From Mycolicibacterium rutilum (GTDB lineage: Bacteria; Actinomycetota; Actinomycetes; Mycobacteriales; Mycobacteriaceae): a stretch of 64,000 nt of DNA. A program made the position numbers and the translations under genes. Positions within the stretch are counted from its first letter, which is position 1; every line of letters begins with the position of its first letter. The stretch covers positions 5,084,001 to 5,148,000 of the forward strand of contig NZ_LT629971.1 of the NCBI RefSeq assembly GCF_900108565.1. Direction: 5' to 3'. Below the pieces are notes generated by a model, which was not told the origin of the DNA, did no database searches, and saw nothing but the letters and a program-made list of their open reading frames with translations. This document shows positions 24,938 through 33,802 of this stretch, in pieces.

Positions 24938-25337
24938 CACTAACCTCAAACGTCACTTTGGTCCCGGCCTTCAGCGTGCGACCGACCGTGCAGACCTGGT
25001 CGATGGCGCGCTCGATGACCGTGAGCACCCGCGCGCGCTCCTGCTCGGAGAGCGCGGACAGGTCGAGCTCCATGCGCTCCTCCAACAGCGGGTAGCGCTC
25101 CTGTTCGCGGTCCGCCGCGCCCGAGACCCGGATCGTGGTGTCGTAGTCCTCGCCGAGGCGGCGCTGCAGCGGCACGTCGCTGGCCATGCCGCTGCAGGCC
25201 GCGAGCGCGATCTTCAACAACTCCCCCGGCGTGAAGACGCCCTCGACGTCCTCGCTGCCGACGAGCACCTCCGCGCCGCGCGAGCTGCGCCCGGTATAGC
25301 GGCGCGGCCCCGTTCGCTCAACCCACAGTTCGGTCAT
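24921..25337 (-). CDS. OsmC-family protein (Rv2923c-like)
   Basis: The 138-residue protein has the OsmC/Ohr fold of thiol-dependent peroxidases. Two cysteines are in the expected places: one in LAACSGMASDV (about residue 48) and one in DQVCTVGRTLKAG (about residue 117). These are the peroxidatic and resolving candidates. In M. tuberculosis the homologous protein is described as an OsmC-type enzyme. It lies between fpg (57-base gap upstream) and acyP (overlapping downstream). Confidence 0.88.
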   Translation of the reverse strand: MTELWVERTGPRRYTGRSSRGAEVLVGSEDVEGVFTPGELLKIALAACSGMASDVPLQRRLGEDYDTTIRVSGAADREQERYPLLEERMELDLSALSEQERARVLTVIERAIDQVCTVGRTLKAGTKVTFEVSDAGVS

Positions 25338-25394
25338 GGCCCCATCTTCGCCGAAACCGACGTTTTGGCGGGAAACCGCGCGCGCAATCGACCA

Positions 25395-26267
25395 TTACGT
25401 CGGTCTCGGCGCGGTTCGGCGTACCCGCGGGCGCGGTTGGCACCGCGGGCAGTAGAACGACGAGCGGTTCATGAACTTCTCCCGCCGCATGATCGCCCCG
25501 CAGCGCCGGCACGGTTCGCCCTCGCGGCCGTAGGCGTCCAGCGAGCGGTCGAAGTAGCCGGACTCGCCGTTGACGTTGACATACAGCGAGTCGAACGACG
25601 TCCCGCCCTGTGCCAGCGCCTCGCGCATCACCTCGGCGGCCGCGTCGAGCAGCGCGGCGAGCTTCGGCCGGGTCAGCGACGACGCCAGTCGCGCTCCGTT
25701 GATCTTCGCGCGCCACAGCGCCTCGTCGGCGTAGATGTTGCCGATCCCGGACACCACGGTCTGGTCGAGCAGTTGCCGCTTGATCTCAGAGTGCTTGCCG
25801 CGCAACACCGTAACGACACCGTCGCGATTGAAGTGCGGGTCGAGCGGGTCGCGCGCCAGATGGGCGACGGGCATCGGGACGTCCTCACCGTCGATGGTGA
25901 CCATGTCGGTGAGCATCCACCCGCCGAACGTGCGCTGGTCGACGAAACTCAACGCCAATCCGTCGTCGAGCAGCGCCGCGATCCGCAGATGGTTCTCGTT
26001 CGGCACCGCGCCCAGCAGCATCTGTCCGCTCATCCCGAGGTGCACCACCAGCGCGGCCCCGTCGTCGAGCGTCAGCCACAGATACTTGCCGCGCCGCCCG
26101 GTCCCGACGATGCGCGAACCGAGCAGCCGCGCGGTCAGGTCGGCCGGGCCGGCCTCGTGCCTGCGCACCGCGCGGGGATGGTGAACACGCACCGCGGTGA
26201 TGGTCTTGTCGACGACGTGCGCGGCCAACCCGCGACGGACGACCTCGACTTCGGGAAGCTCAGGCAT
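25395..26267 (-). CDS. mutM: Formamidopyrimidine-DNA glycosylase
   Basis: Fpg/MutM excises 8-oxoguanine and formamidopyrimidines and nicks the strand. The 290-residue protein starts MPELPEVE, giving the catalytic Pro2 and Glu3 after Met removal. It has the helix-two-turn-helix (SGIGNIYADEALW, about 170-182). It ends with a complete four-cysteine zinc finger, CRRC...CPRC. It overlaps rnc by 8 bases. Confidence 0.97.
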   Translation of the reverse strand: MPELPEVEVVRRGLAAHVVDKTITAVRVHHPRAVRRHEAGPADLTARLLGSRIVGTGRRGKYLWLTLDDGAALVVHLGMSGQMLLGAVPNENHLRIAALLDDGLALSFVDQRTFGGWMLTDMVTIDGEDVPMPVAHLARDPLDPHFNRDGVVTVLRGKHSEIKRQLLDQTVVSGIGNIYADEALWRAKINGARLASSLTRPKLAALLDAAAEVMREALAQGGTSFDSLYVNVNGESGYFDRSLDAYGREGEPCRRCGAIMRREKFMNRSSFYCPRCQPRPRVRRTAPRPT

Positions 26268-26961
26268 CTACCTCGGAGGCGGTCAGCGCCGTCCACGCCG
26301 CCGCGGCCGCCTTGAGTTCGGCCTCCTTCTTGGTGCGCCCGACTCCCCTGCCGTACTCGGTGTCGGCGACGACGACGGTCGCGGTGAACTCCTTGTCATG
26401 GTCCGGACCCGTCGAGCTCACGACGTACGACGGCGCGCCAAGGCCCCGGCCGGCGGTCAACTCCTGCAGGCTGCTCTTCCAGTCCAGTCCCGCACCGAGC
26501 GTCGGCGCGGTGTCGAGCAGCGTGGCGAACAGCCGCAGGATCACCTCCCGCGCGACCGTGATGCCGTGCTCGAGATAGATTGCGCCGAGCAGAGATTCGA
26601 CACCGTCGGCCAGGATGGATGCCTTACCCGCGCCGCCGGAGTTCTCCTCGCCCTTGCCCAACAGCAGGTGCGCGCCCAGCCCGTCGTCGGACAGCTGGCG
26701 GCCGACCTCCGCGAGCGCCTGGGTGTTGACGATGCTGGCGCGCAGCTTGGCCAGATCGCCCTCGGAGCGCTCCGGATGGCGGTGGTAGAGCTCTTCGGTG
26801 ATCGTCAGCCCCAGCACCGCGTCGCCCAGGAACTCCAGCCGTTCGTTGGTCGGCAGCCCGCCGTTCTCGTAGGAGTAGCTGCGATGGGTGAGCGCGATGG
26901 TCAGCAGCTCGTCGGGCAGCTCCACACCCAGCGCCGCCAGCAGCGCCGCCCGGTCACTCAC
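26260..26961 (-). CDS. rnc: Ribonuclease III
   Basis: RNase III cuts double-stranded RNA, including the rRNA precursor. The 233-residue protein has the signature NERLEFLGDAVLGL (about 39-52) with the catalytic acidic residues, a second acidic site in ADGVESLLGAIYLE, and a C-terminal double-stranded-RNA-binding domain from about 160. The start is a GTG at 26961. It overlaps DUF177 upstream and mutM downstream by 8 bases each, so the three are probably translationally coupled. Confidence 0.97.
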   Translation of the reverse strand: MSDRAALLAALGVELPDELLTIALTHRSYSYENGGLPTNERLEFLGDAVLGLTITEELYHRHPERSEGDLAKLRASIVNTQALAEVGRQLSDDGLGAHLLLGKGEENSGGAGKASILADGVESLLGAIYLEHGITVAREVILRLFATLLDTAPTLGAGLDWKSSLQELTAGRGLGAPSYVVSSTGPDHDKEFTATVVVADTEYGRGVGRTKKEAELKAAAAAWTALTASEVDA

Positions 26962-27586
26962 GCGTGTCCTCGTCGATCCCCGGGTCGCTTCGCTCCTGCC
27001 CGCCGGCGTCGGTCCCCGGGTCGCTGTCGTCGAACATGCCCGCCAGTTTCGCCCAGCGCGGATCGAGCTGCTCGTGATGGTGTCCGGGTTCGGCGGTGGC
27101 CAGCGCGATGCCGCAGTCCGGGCACAGCCCGGCGCAGTCCGGCCCGCACAGCGGGGCGAACGGCAGCGCGAGCCCGACCGCGTCGATGATCGGCTGCTCC
27201 AGGTTGACGGTGTCGTCCACCACGCGCCCGACCTCGTCGGCCTCGGTGCTCTCGTCCGTGGCGCTGGCGGGGTAGGCGAACAGTTCAGTCAGATCGATCT
27301 CGACCTCGCCACTGACCGGTGTCAGACAGCGTGCGCACTCACCAGACGTGGGCGCCGACACCGTGCCGGAGACCAGCACGCCCTCCGACAGCGACTCGAC
27401 CCGCACGTCGATGGTCAGCGGTGCGCCCTCGGCGATCGCGATGAGGTCGAGCCCGATCCTCGACGGACTGGGCACCGTCTCGTGGACAGTCATCATCGAC
27501 CCGGGTCGTCGACCGAGCCGGGAGATGTTGATGACGAGCGGCGATTGTGACGCGCGATGCGTCGCCGCGTTGGCATGCGTCGCCAT
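26954..27586 (-). CDS. DUF177 (YceD-family) protein, Rv2926c-like
   Basis: The 210-residue protein belongs to the DUF177/YceD family, associated with 23S rRNA metabolism and usually encoded beside rpmF. Cysteine pairs are visible in SGECARCL and in CGPDCAGLCPDCG (about 148-160), suggesting a metal site. Here rpmF is not next to it; rnc follows instead, with an 8-base overlap. The N-terminus (SPLVINISRLGRRPGSM) is a family feature. Confidence 0.88.
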   Translation of the reverse strand: MATHANAATHRASQSPLVINISRLGRRPGSMMTVHETVPSPSRIGLDLIAIAEGAPLTIDVRVESLSEGVLVSGTVSAPTSGECARCLTPVSGEVEIDLTELFAYPASATDESTEADEVGRVVDDTVNLEQPIIDAVGLALPFAPLCGPDCAGLCPDCGIALATAEPGHHHEQLDPRWAKLAGMFDDSDPGTDAGGQERSDPGIDEDTRE

Positions 27587-27628
27587 AAGTATCGATTTTA
27601 CGGCGACGGTCGGGCGGCTACCGGGCGG

Positions 27629-28366
27629 CTACCGGGCCGCGTAGTCGTGGGTGCCCGCGGCGGTGCGCAGCTGGTGCCGTCCACGCCCGACCGAGCGCAG
27701 CGTGCCGTTGAGGAAGTCCTCGAACTCGGCGAGCTTGCTGTCGACGTAGATGTCGCATTCGCCGCGCAACCGGTCGGCCTCGGCATGCGCCGAGTCGATC
27801 AGCCGGGTCGCCTCGGCGGTCGCGGTCTGCACGATCTCGGTCTGCGACACCAGCCGCTGCTGTTCCTTGATGCCTTCCTGCACGGCCTTCTCGTAGGCGA
27901 GGTTGCCGCTCTCGATGAGCCGGTCGGCCTCAGTCTTGGCGCGCCCGGTGCTGGCCTCGTACTCGCGCTTCGCGGTCGCCGCGATGCGGGTGGCCTCGTC
28001 ACGGGCCTCCACGACCATCCGTTCGCTGTGCTGACGCGCCTCGGCGACCATCCGGTCGGCCTGGGCCTTGGCGTCGGCCAGCAGCCGATCGGCCTCGGCG
28101 CGCGCGTGGTTGACCACCGAGTCGGCCTCGGCGGTGGCTGTCGAGACCATCGAATCGGAGTGTTCCTTGGCCTCGCGCAGCATCCCGTCGCGCGCGTCGA
28201 GCACATCCTGGGCGTCGTCGAGCTCACCGGGAATCGCGTCCTTGATGTCGTCGATCAACTCGAGGACATCACCGCGGGGCACCACACAGCCGGCCGTCAT
28301 CGGCACGCCGCGGGCTTCTTCCACAATCGCGCTCAGTTCGTCGAGCGCCTCAAAAACTCGGTACAC
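27629..28366 (-). CDS. sepIVA: DivIVA-like septum/cell-elongation protein SepIVA
   Basis: The 245-residue protein is almost entirely coiled coil from about residue 45 onward, with many Ala, Glu, Arg and Asp residues. Its N-terminal MYRVFEALDELSAIVEEARG segment replaces the canonical DivIVA membrane-binding motif. By position and sequence it is the Rv2927c/MSMEG_2416 homologue, reported as an essential septation factor. The start is a GTG at 28366 with GGAGGG 9 bases upstream. It is the last conserved gene before the point where the PDIM locus lies in M. tuberculosis. Confidence 0.9.
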   Translation of the reverse strand: MYRVFEALDELSAIVEEARGVPMTAGCVVPRGDVLELIDDIKDAIPGELDDAQDVLDARDGMLREAKEHSDSMVSTATAEADSVVNHARAEADRLLADAKAQADRMVAEARQHSERMVVEARDEATRIAATAKREYEASTGRAKTEADRLIESGNLAYEKAVQEGIKEQQRLVSQTEIVQTATAEATRLIDSAHAEADRLRGECDIYVDSKLAEFEDFLNGTLRSVGRGRHQLRTAAGTHDYAAR

Positions 28367-28574
28367 GGCAACACCCTCCAGGCGTAGTTGACGGTTACTA
28401 GTGTGCCTGGTGTTACGCCTGTGACTCAGCTTTCCGGGCGGTGTGTCGCCTCCGACGTCGGAAAATCGTGGATTGCTGTGTCTACCACTTCCCAGGCTGC
28501 AACTGCTGACTGAATTGCTGTCCGAATTATTTCAACCGGCGATCAGGCGGGTCGGACGAGGCTACGCCGCTGAT

Positions 28575-28635
28575 GCCGAACCTGAGCTTGTGTGCGAGGA
28601 ATCGGCGATTTTTCGAACGCAAGCTCAGGTTCGGC
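28575..28635. terminator. Large stem-loop, 19-bp arms
   Basis: Arms GCCGAACCTGAGCTTGTGT (28575-28593) and its reverse complement (28617-28635) pair over 19 bp with one mismatch, enclosing a 23-base loop. It lies 16 bases beyond the hemerythrin stop codon and upstream of the sepIVA promoter. It therefore most likely ends the hemerythrin transcript. No strong T-run follows, as is common in mycobacteria. The rest of the 28367-28650 gap shows no gene. Confidence 0.55.
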
Positions 28636-28650
28636 GGCAGCAAGGAGGGC

Positions 28651-29217
28651 CTACTTGAGCGCGCCGCCGATCAGGTCGCGCGCCCGGTCGAGCATCGACG
28701 CGAACGGCCCGACCGCGAAGTTCGCCTTGGCCGACTCGACACCGGCGTGCGGATGCGTCGGCGCGATGGCCTCGGCGGCCTGCACCGCGCCGGCCATCCG
28801 CTTGAGGTCCGCATCGTCGAGCTCTTTCGACAGCCGGTTAAACTCCTCGCGCTCCTCGTGTTCGGCGTGGTCGATCACGTCGTCGCGGAACTTGGTCAGC
28901 TCGTCAATGAACTCCTGCGAACCAATGTCCATCTTCTCCAGCCGCGACAGGAATTCCTTGGCCTCGTGCTCTTCCTTGAGCCGGGCGTCGACGATCGCGT
29001 CGCCGTCGTCGACCGCCATGCGCGCCCGCGGATGCACCACCATCTCCTCGGCGGTCTCGTGCACGGCGAGCAGTTGGCGCAGGTCGGTGAAGGCCTTCTC
29101 GCGGGCCTTCGTCTCGGAGGCGTTGAGCACCTCTTCGAACAAGTCCTTGATCAGGTTGTGCTGGTCGGTCAGAAACTTGACCACGTCATCGGTGTTCTGG
29201 ACGAAGGTTTCGGCCAT
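28651..29217 (-). CDS. Hemerythrin HHE-domain protein
   Basis: The 188-residue protein has a four-helix hemerythrin domain with its di-iron ligands spread over residues 20-125: TDQHNLIK, AVHETAEEMVVH, EEHEAKEF and IDHAEHEER. Such proteins bind O2 or react with peroxide or NO. M. smegmatis has a related gene, MSMEG_2415 as I recall, next to sepIVA and linked to peroxide response. A GGAG lies 7 bases before the ATG. A SigF-like promoter lies 66-90 bases upstream. It stands alone between two terminator or promoter regions. Confidence 0.9.
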   Translation of the reverse strand: MAETFVQNTDDVVKFLTDQHNLIKDLFEEVLNASETKAREKAFTDLRQLLAVHETAEEMVVHPRARMAVDDGDAIVDARLKEEHEAKEFLSRLEKMDIGSQEFIDELTKFRDDVIDHAEHEEREEFNRLSKELDDADLKRMAGAVQAAEAIAPTHPHAGVESAKANFAVGPFASMLDRARDLIGGALK

Positions 29218-29282
29218 GGCGGGACTCCTGCGAATTTTCAGGTTGTGGTTGGGCGCGCGAAGGGGCTGTGCGCCTTAGCCGA

Positions 29283-29307
29283 CTACCCGGGCAGGCGAAC
29301 CGTTAAC
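29283..29307 (-). promoter_or_regulatory. SigF-like promoter of the hemerythrin gene
   Basis: On the minus strand, GTTA (29307-29304), 15 bases, then GGGTAG (29288-29283). This fits the mycobacterial SigF consensus GTTT-N15-17-GGGTA with one change. It lies about 66 bases upstream of the hemerythrin start, and its -35 overlaps the coaD stop codon. Confidence 0.55.
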
Positions 29308-29782
29308 CCTGCCGCAGCTTGGCCTGCACCCGCTCGTTGACCGGCGCGGGCAACAGGTCGGAGACGTCGCCGCCGAGCGAGGCGACCTCCTTTGCCAGCG
29401 ACGACGACACGAACGAGTACTGCGGCGTGGTGGCCACGAAGAAGGTGTCGACGCCGGCGACGTGCTTGTTCATCTGCGCCATCTGCAGCTCGTACTCGAA
29501 GTCGGTGCCGGTGCGCAGCCCCTTGACGATCGCCGTCAGTCCCCGCTGCCTGGCGAAGTCGACGACCAGGCCCTGACCGGATTCGGCCCGCAGGTTGGGC
29601 AGGTGCCGGGTGGATTCCTCGATCATCGCGATGCGCTCGTCGAGGGTGAACATGCCCTTCTTGTTGGGGTTGACGAGCACCGCGACTACCACCTCGTCGA
29701 ACTGCGCGGCCGCGCGTTCGAAGACGTCGATGTGGCCGAGGGTCACCGGGTCGAAGGAACCCGGGCATACCGCGCCGCTCAT
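29303..29782 (-). CDS. coaD: Phosphopantetheine adenylyltransferase
   Basis: CoaD makes dephospho-CoA from 4'-phosphopantetheine and ATP. The 159-residue protein has the nucleotidyltransferase motifs PGSFDPVTLGHIDV (TxGH, about 7-20) and the C-terminal SSSLAKEVASLGGDV. Active-site residues lie in VNPNKKGMFTL. It lies 24 bases downstream of rsmD. In M. tuberculosis the same gene marks the far end of the PDIM/PGL locus. Confidence 0.97.
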   Translation of the reverse strand: MSGAVCPGSFDPVTLGHIDVFERAAAQFDEVVVAVLVNPNKKGMFTLDERIAMIEESTRHLPNLRAESGQGLVVDFARQRGLTAIVKGLRTGTDFEYELQMAQMNKHVAGVDTFFVATTPQYSFVSSSLAKEVASLGGDVSDLLPAPVNERVQAKLRQG

Positions 29783-29806
29783 GACCGAAGACGCTAGCAG
29801 GGCGGC

Positions 29807-30385
29807 TCAGCCGTCTCGGCCGTCGTACTGCGCCAGTTCCAGGCGGGTGTCGCCATAGCTGCGCGACGGCCACACGTGCCAGCCGTGCGGCCAGTCCAGG
29901 GCCGCGCCGTGCGCCGAGCGCTCGACGACGACGACCGTGCCCGCCGTCGCCCATCCGCCACGGACCAGCGCGTCGATCACCGAAACCACCTCCGCCGCGG
30001 CGACGTCATACGGCGGATCGGCGAGCACCAGGTCGACCGGGCTCGCCGCGCCCGCGGCCACCACGGCCGGCACTGAGCCGCGCCGCACCGCCGCGCCGGT
30101 CACGCCGAGCGCGGTGATGTTGTCCTTGATGACGCCTGCCGCGCGCCCGTCGGACTCGACGAACAGCGCCGAGGCCGCACCGCGGGAAAGCGCCTCCAGC
30201 CCAAGGGCGCCCGATCCCGCGTACAGGTCGAGCACGGCCGCGCCGTCGAGGTCCACCCGTGCGGCCAGCACGTTGAACAGCGACTCGCGCACCCGGTCGG
30301 TCGTCGGCCGGGTACCTGTGCCGGATCGCTGCTGGGGCACCGCGATCCGGCGCCCGCCCAGCGCGCCGCCGATGATGCGGGTCAG
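29807..30385 (-). CDS. rsmD: 16S rRNA (guanine-N2)-methyltransferase RsmD
   Basis: RsmD methylates G966 (E. coli numbering) of 16S rRNA. The protein is 192 residues. It has TRIIGGALGGRRI at the N-terminus, motif I VLDLYAGSGALGLEALSRGA (about 57-76) and the catalytic DPPY motif (LVLADPPYDVA). The start appears to be CTG at 30385, inside a CTGA overlap with the pyc stop. The M. tuberculosis protein starts at the same alignment point with GTG. No ATG, GTG or TTG lies within the previous ten codons. Confidence 0.92.
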   Translation of the reverse strand: MTRIIGGALGGRRIAVPQQRSGTGTRPTTDRVRESLFNVLAARVDLDGAAVLDLYAGSGALGLEALSRGAASALFVESDGRAAGVIKDNITALGVTGAAVRRGSVPAVVAAGAASPVDLVLADPPYDVAAAEVVSVIDALVRGGWATAGTVVVVERSAHGAALDWPHGWHVWPSRSYGDTRLELAQYDGRDG

Positions 30386-33300
30386 CTGACCACCACCAGC
30401 AGATCCCCGCCCTCGACCTGGGCCGTCGCCGACACCGCCACCCGGTCCACCTTGCCCGCCTTCGGCGCGGTGATCGCGGCCTCCATCTTCATCGCCTCGA
30501 TGGTGGCGACGGTCTGGCCGGCCTGCACCTCGTCGCCGGCGGCCACGCTGACCGTGACCACGCCGGCGAACGGCGCGGCGATGTGGTCGGCGTTGGACCG
30601 GTCGGCTTTCTCGGCGGCCGGGATGTCGCTGGCCACACTGCGGTCGCGCACCAGCACCGGGCGCAGCTGACCGTTGAGGATGCACATCACGGTGCGCATC
30701 CCGCGCTCGTCGGGGTCGGAGATCGCCTCGAGCCCGATCAGCAACTCGACACCGCGTTCCAACTGGACCCGGTGTTCCTCACCGTGCCGCAGCCCGTAGA
30801 AGAACTGGTTCGCCGACAGGCTGGAGGTGTCGCCGAACTGCTCGCGGTGCGCCTCCAATTCCTTTGTGGGGCCGGGAAACAGCAACCGGTTCAGCGCGGC
30901 CTGCCGCTTGGGCCCGGCCTGTGCGAGCACCGCCTCGTCCTCGGCGTCGAGCTCGACCTGCGGTTTGGCCGGTGCCCGCCCGTCCAGCGCCTTGGTCCGC
31001 AGCGGTTCGGGCCAGCCGCCCGGCGGGTCGCCGAGTTCACCGCGCAGGAACCCGATCACCGAGTCGGGGATGTCGAAACGCGCCGGGTCTGAGGCGAACT
31101 CCTCGGCGCTGACGCCGGCGCCGACGAGTGCCAGCGCGAGGTCGCCGACCACCTTCGACGAGGGGGTCACCTTCACGAGCCGGCCCAGCACCCGGTCGGC
31201 TGCGGCGTAGCTGGCCTCGATGTCCTCGAAGCGGTCACCGAGGCCCAGCGCGATAGCCTGCTGCCGCAGGTTCGACAGCTGCCCGCCGGGGATCTCGTGG
31301 TGATACACCCGGCCCGTCGGCGCAGGCAGCCCAGATTCGAACGGCGCGTACACCTTTCGCAGCGCCTCCCAGTACGGCTCCAGATCGCACACCGCCTGCA
31401 GCGACAGCCCGGTGTCGTACTCGGTGTGGGCGGTGGCCGCCACGATCGAGCTCAGCGCCGGCTGGCTGGTGGTGCCCGCCAGCGGCGCCGACGCGCCGTC
31501 GACCGCGCTGGCACCGGCCTGCCACGCCGCCAGGTAGGTGGCGAGCTGGCCGCCCGGGGTGTCGTGGGTGTGTACGTGCACCGGCAAATCGAATCGCGCA
31601 CGCAACGCGCTGACCAACGTGTGCGCCGCCTGCGGCCTCAGCAGCCCGGCCATGTCCTTGATCGCCAGCACGTGCGCGCCGGCCTCGACGATCTCGTCGG
31701 CCAACCGCAGGTAGTAGTCCAGTGTGTAGAGGTTCTCCCCCGGATCCGACAGGTCGCCGGTGTAGCTCATCGCGACTTCGGCGATGGACGAACCGGTTTC
31801 GCGGACCGCGTCGATCGCCGGGCGCATCGAGTCGACGTTGTTGAGCGCGTCGAAGATCCGATAAATGTCGATCCCTGTCGCGGTGGCCTCGGCGACGAAC
31901 GCCTGGGTCACCGTCTCCGGATACGGGGTGTAGCCGACGGTGTTGCGGCCGCGCAGCAGCATCTGCAGACAGATGTTCGGCAGCGCCTCACGCAGCGCGG
32001 CCAGCCGCTCCCACGGATCTTCCTTCAAAAAGCGCAGCGCCACATCGTAAGTCGCGCCGCCCCAGCATTCGATCGACAGCAGTTGCGGCGTCATCCGCGC
32101 GATGTAGGGCGCGACCATCAGCAGCCCGGTGGTGCGGACCCGGGTGGCCAGCAGCGACTGGTGGGCGTCGCGGAACGTCGTGTCGGTGACGCCGACGGGC
32201 CCCGAATCGCGCAGCCAGCGGGCGAATCCCTCCGGACCCAGCTCGGTCAGCAGCTGCTTGCTGCCCGCCGGCGGCGCGGCGCCGAGGTCGATGTCGGGCA
32301 GCTTGTCCTGCGGGTACACCGACGCGGTACGCGGGCCATGCGGCTGGTTGACCGTCACCTCGGCCAGGTAGTTGAGGATCTTGGTGCCGCGGTCGGCCGG
32401 GGTGCGTGCGGTCAGCAGGTAGGGCCGCTCGTCGATGAACGACGTGCTGACCCGGCCGGCACGGAAGTCGGCGTCGTTGACCACCGCCTGCAGGAACGGG
32501 ATGTTCGTCGACACGCCGCGGATGCGGAACTCGGCGAGCGCTCGGCGCGCCCGCGCCACCGCGGTGCCGAAATCGCGTCCGCGACAGGTCAATTTGACCA
32601 GCATCGAGTCGAAGTGCGCGCTGATCTCCGCGCCCAGGTGCGTGCCGCCGTCGAGTCGGATGCCGGCGCCGCCGGGTGTGCGGTAGCCGGTGATGCGGCC
32701 GGTGTCGGGCCGGAAACCGTTGGCCGGGTCCTCGGTGGTGATGCGGCACTGCATGGCGAACCCGCGCGGAGCCGTCATCATGTCCTGGCCGAGCCCCAGA
32801 GTTTCCAGCGTCTCCCCGTCGGCGATGCGCAACTGGCTCGAGACGAGGTCGACGTCGGTGATCTCCTCGGTGACGGTGTGCTCGACCTGGATGCGCGGAT
32901 TGCACTCGATGAACACGTGGTGTCCGCGTTCGTCGAGCAGGAACTCCACCGTGCCCGCGTAGGTGTAGTCGATCTGGCGGGCGAACGCCACCGCGTCGGC
33001 GCAAATCCGTTGCCGCTGTTGCTCGGACAGGTTCGGGGCCGGGGCCATCTCGATGACCTTCTGATGGCGGCGCTGCACACTGCAGTCCCGTTCGAACAGG
33101 TGCATGATGTTGCCCTGGCGGTCGGCCAGGATCTGCACCTCGATGTGCCGCGGGTTGAGCACCGCCTGCTCGAGATACAGCGTGGCGTCGCCGAACGCGG
33201 ACTCGGCTTCGCGCGCCGCGGCCTCGATCGCGTCGGGCAGCGCGTCGATGTCGGCCACGCGCCGCATCCCGCGCCCGCCACCCCCGGAGACCGCCTTGAC

Positions 33301-33768
33301 GAACAGCGGGAACTCCATGTCGCGTGCAGCGGCGAGTAACTCGTCGGCCGACGCCGACGGCGCCGAGGACCGCAGCACCGGCAGCCCCGCCGCGCGGGCC
33401 GCCTCGATCGCGCGCGCCTTGTTGCCGGTCAGCTCCAGCACCTGCGCGCTGGGGCCGATGAACGTGATCCCGGCCTCGGCGCACGCGGCGGCCAGCGCCG
33501 GGTTTTCGGACAGAAACCCGTAGCCGGGATAGACCGCGTCGGCGCCGGCGTGTTTGGCGACGCGGATGATCTCGTCGACCGAGAGGTAGGCCCGCACGGG
33601 ATGGCCGGTGTCGCCGATCTGGTACGACTCGTCAGCCTTCAGGCGGTGCAGGGAGTTCCGGTCCTCGTGCGCGTAGACCGCGACGGTGCCGATGCCCATC
33701 TCGTAGGCAGCACGGAACGCGCGGATCGCAATCTCGCCGCGATTGGCGACGACGACTTTGGAGATCAC
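30382..33768 (-). CDS. pyc: Pyruvate carboxylase
   Basis: This biotin enzyme carboxylates pyruvate to oxaloacetate to refill the TCA cycle. The 1128 residues hold a biotin carboxylase/ATP-grasp domain (1-450; SGGGGRGMRRV), a carboxyltransferase domain (about 535-800; GVTDTTFRDAHQSLLATR) and a C-terminal biotinyl domain. The last carries the biotinylated lysine in AIEAMKMEA. The start is a GTG at 33768. Its stop overlaps the rsmD start, so rsmD translation is probably coupled to pyc. Confidence 0.98.
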   Translation of the reverse strand: MISKVVVANRGEIAIRAFRAAYEMGIGTVAVYAHEDRNSLHRLKADESYQIGDTGHPVRAYLSVDEIIRVAKHAGADAVYPGYGFLSENPALAAACAEAGITFIGPSAQVLELTGNKARAIEAARAAGLPVLRSSAPSASADELLAAARDMEFPLFVKAVSGGGGRGMRRVADIDALPDAIEAAAREAESAFGDATLYLEQAVLNPRHIEVQILADRQGNIMHLFERDCSVQRRHQKVIEMAPAPNLSEQQRQRICADAVAFARQIDYTYAGTVEFLLDERGHHVFIECNPRIQVEHTVTEEITDVDLVSSQLRIADGETLETLGLGQDMMTAPRGFAMQCRITTEDPANGFRPDTGRITGYRTPGGAGIRLDGGTHLGAEISAHFDSMLVKLTCRGRDFGTAVARARRALAEFRIRGVSTNIPFLQAVVNDADFRAGRVSTSFIDERPYLLTARTPADRGTKILNYLAEVTVNQPHGPRTASVYPQDKLPDIDLGAAPPAGSKQLLTELGPEGFARWLRDSGPVGVTDTTFRDAHQSLLATRVRTTGLLMVAPYIARMTPQLLSIECWGGATYDVALRFLKEDPWERLAALREALPNICLQMLLRGRNTVGYTPYPETVTQAFVAEATATGIDIYRIFDALNNVDSMRPAIDAVRETGSSIAEVAMSYTGDLSDPGENLYTLDYYLRLADEIVEAGAHVLAIKDMAGLLRPQAAHTLVSALRARFDLPVHVHTHDTPGGQLATYLAAWQAGASAVDGASAPLAGTTSQPALSSIVAATAHTEYDTGLSLQAVCDLEPYWEALRKVYAPFESGLPAPTGRVYHHEIPGGQLSNLRQQAIALGLGDRFEDIEASYAAADRVLGRLVKVTPSSKVVGDLALALVGAGVSAEEFASDPARFDIPDSVIGFLRGELGDPPGGWPEPLRTKALDGRAPAKPQVELDAEDEAVLAQAGPKRQAALNRLLFPGPTKELEAHREQFGDTSSLSANQFFYGLRHGEEHRVQLERGVELLIGLEAISDPDERGMRTVMCILNGQLRPVLVRDRSVASDIPAAEKADRSNADHIAAPFAGVVTVSVAAGDEVQAGQTVATIEAMKMEAAITAPKAGKVDRVAVSATAQVEGGDLLVVVS

Positions 33769-33802
33769 ACGCTACCTTAACCCCCGGCCGCTGGGCGCAG
33801 CC

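Noticed and set aside
28443..28658. 71-codon plus-strand open frame in the sepIVA-hemerythrin gap
   Set aside because: It runs straight through the perfect stem-loop, has no ribosome binding site and weak codon structure.
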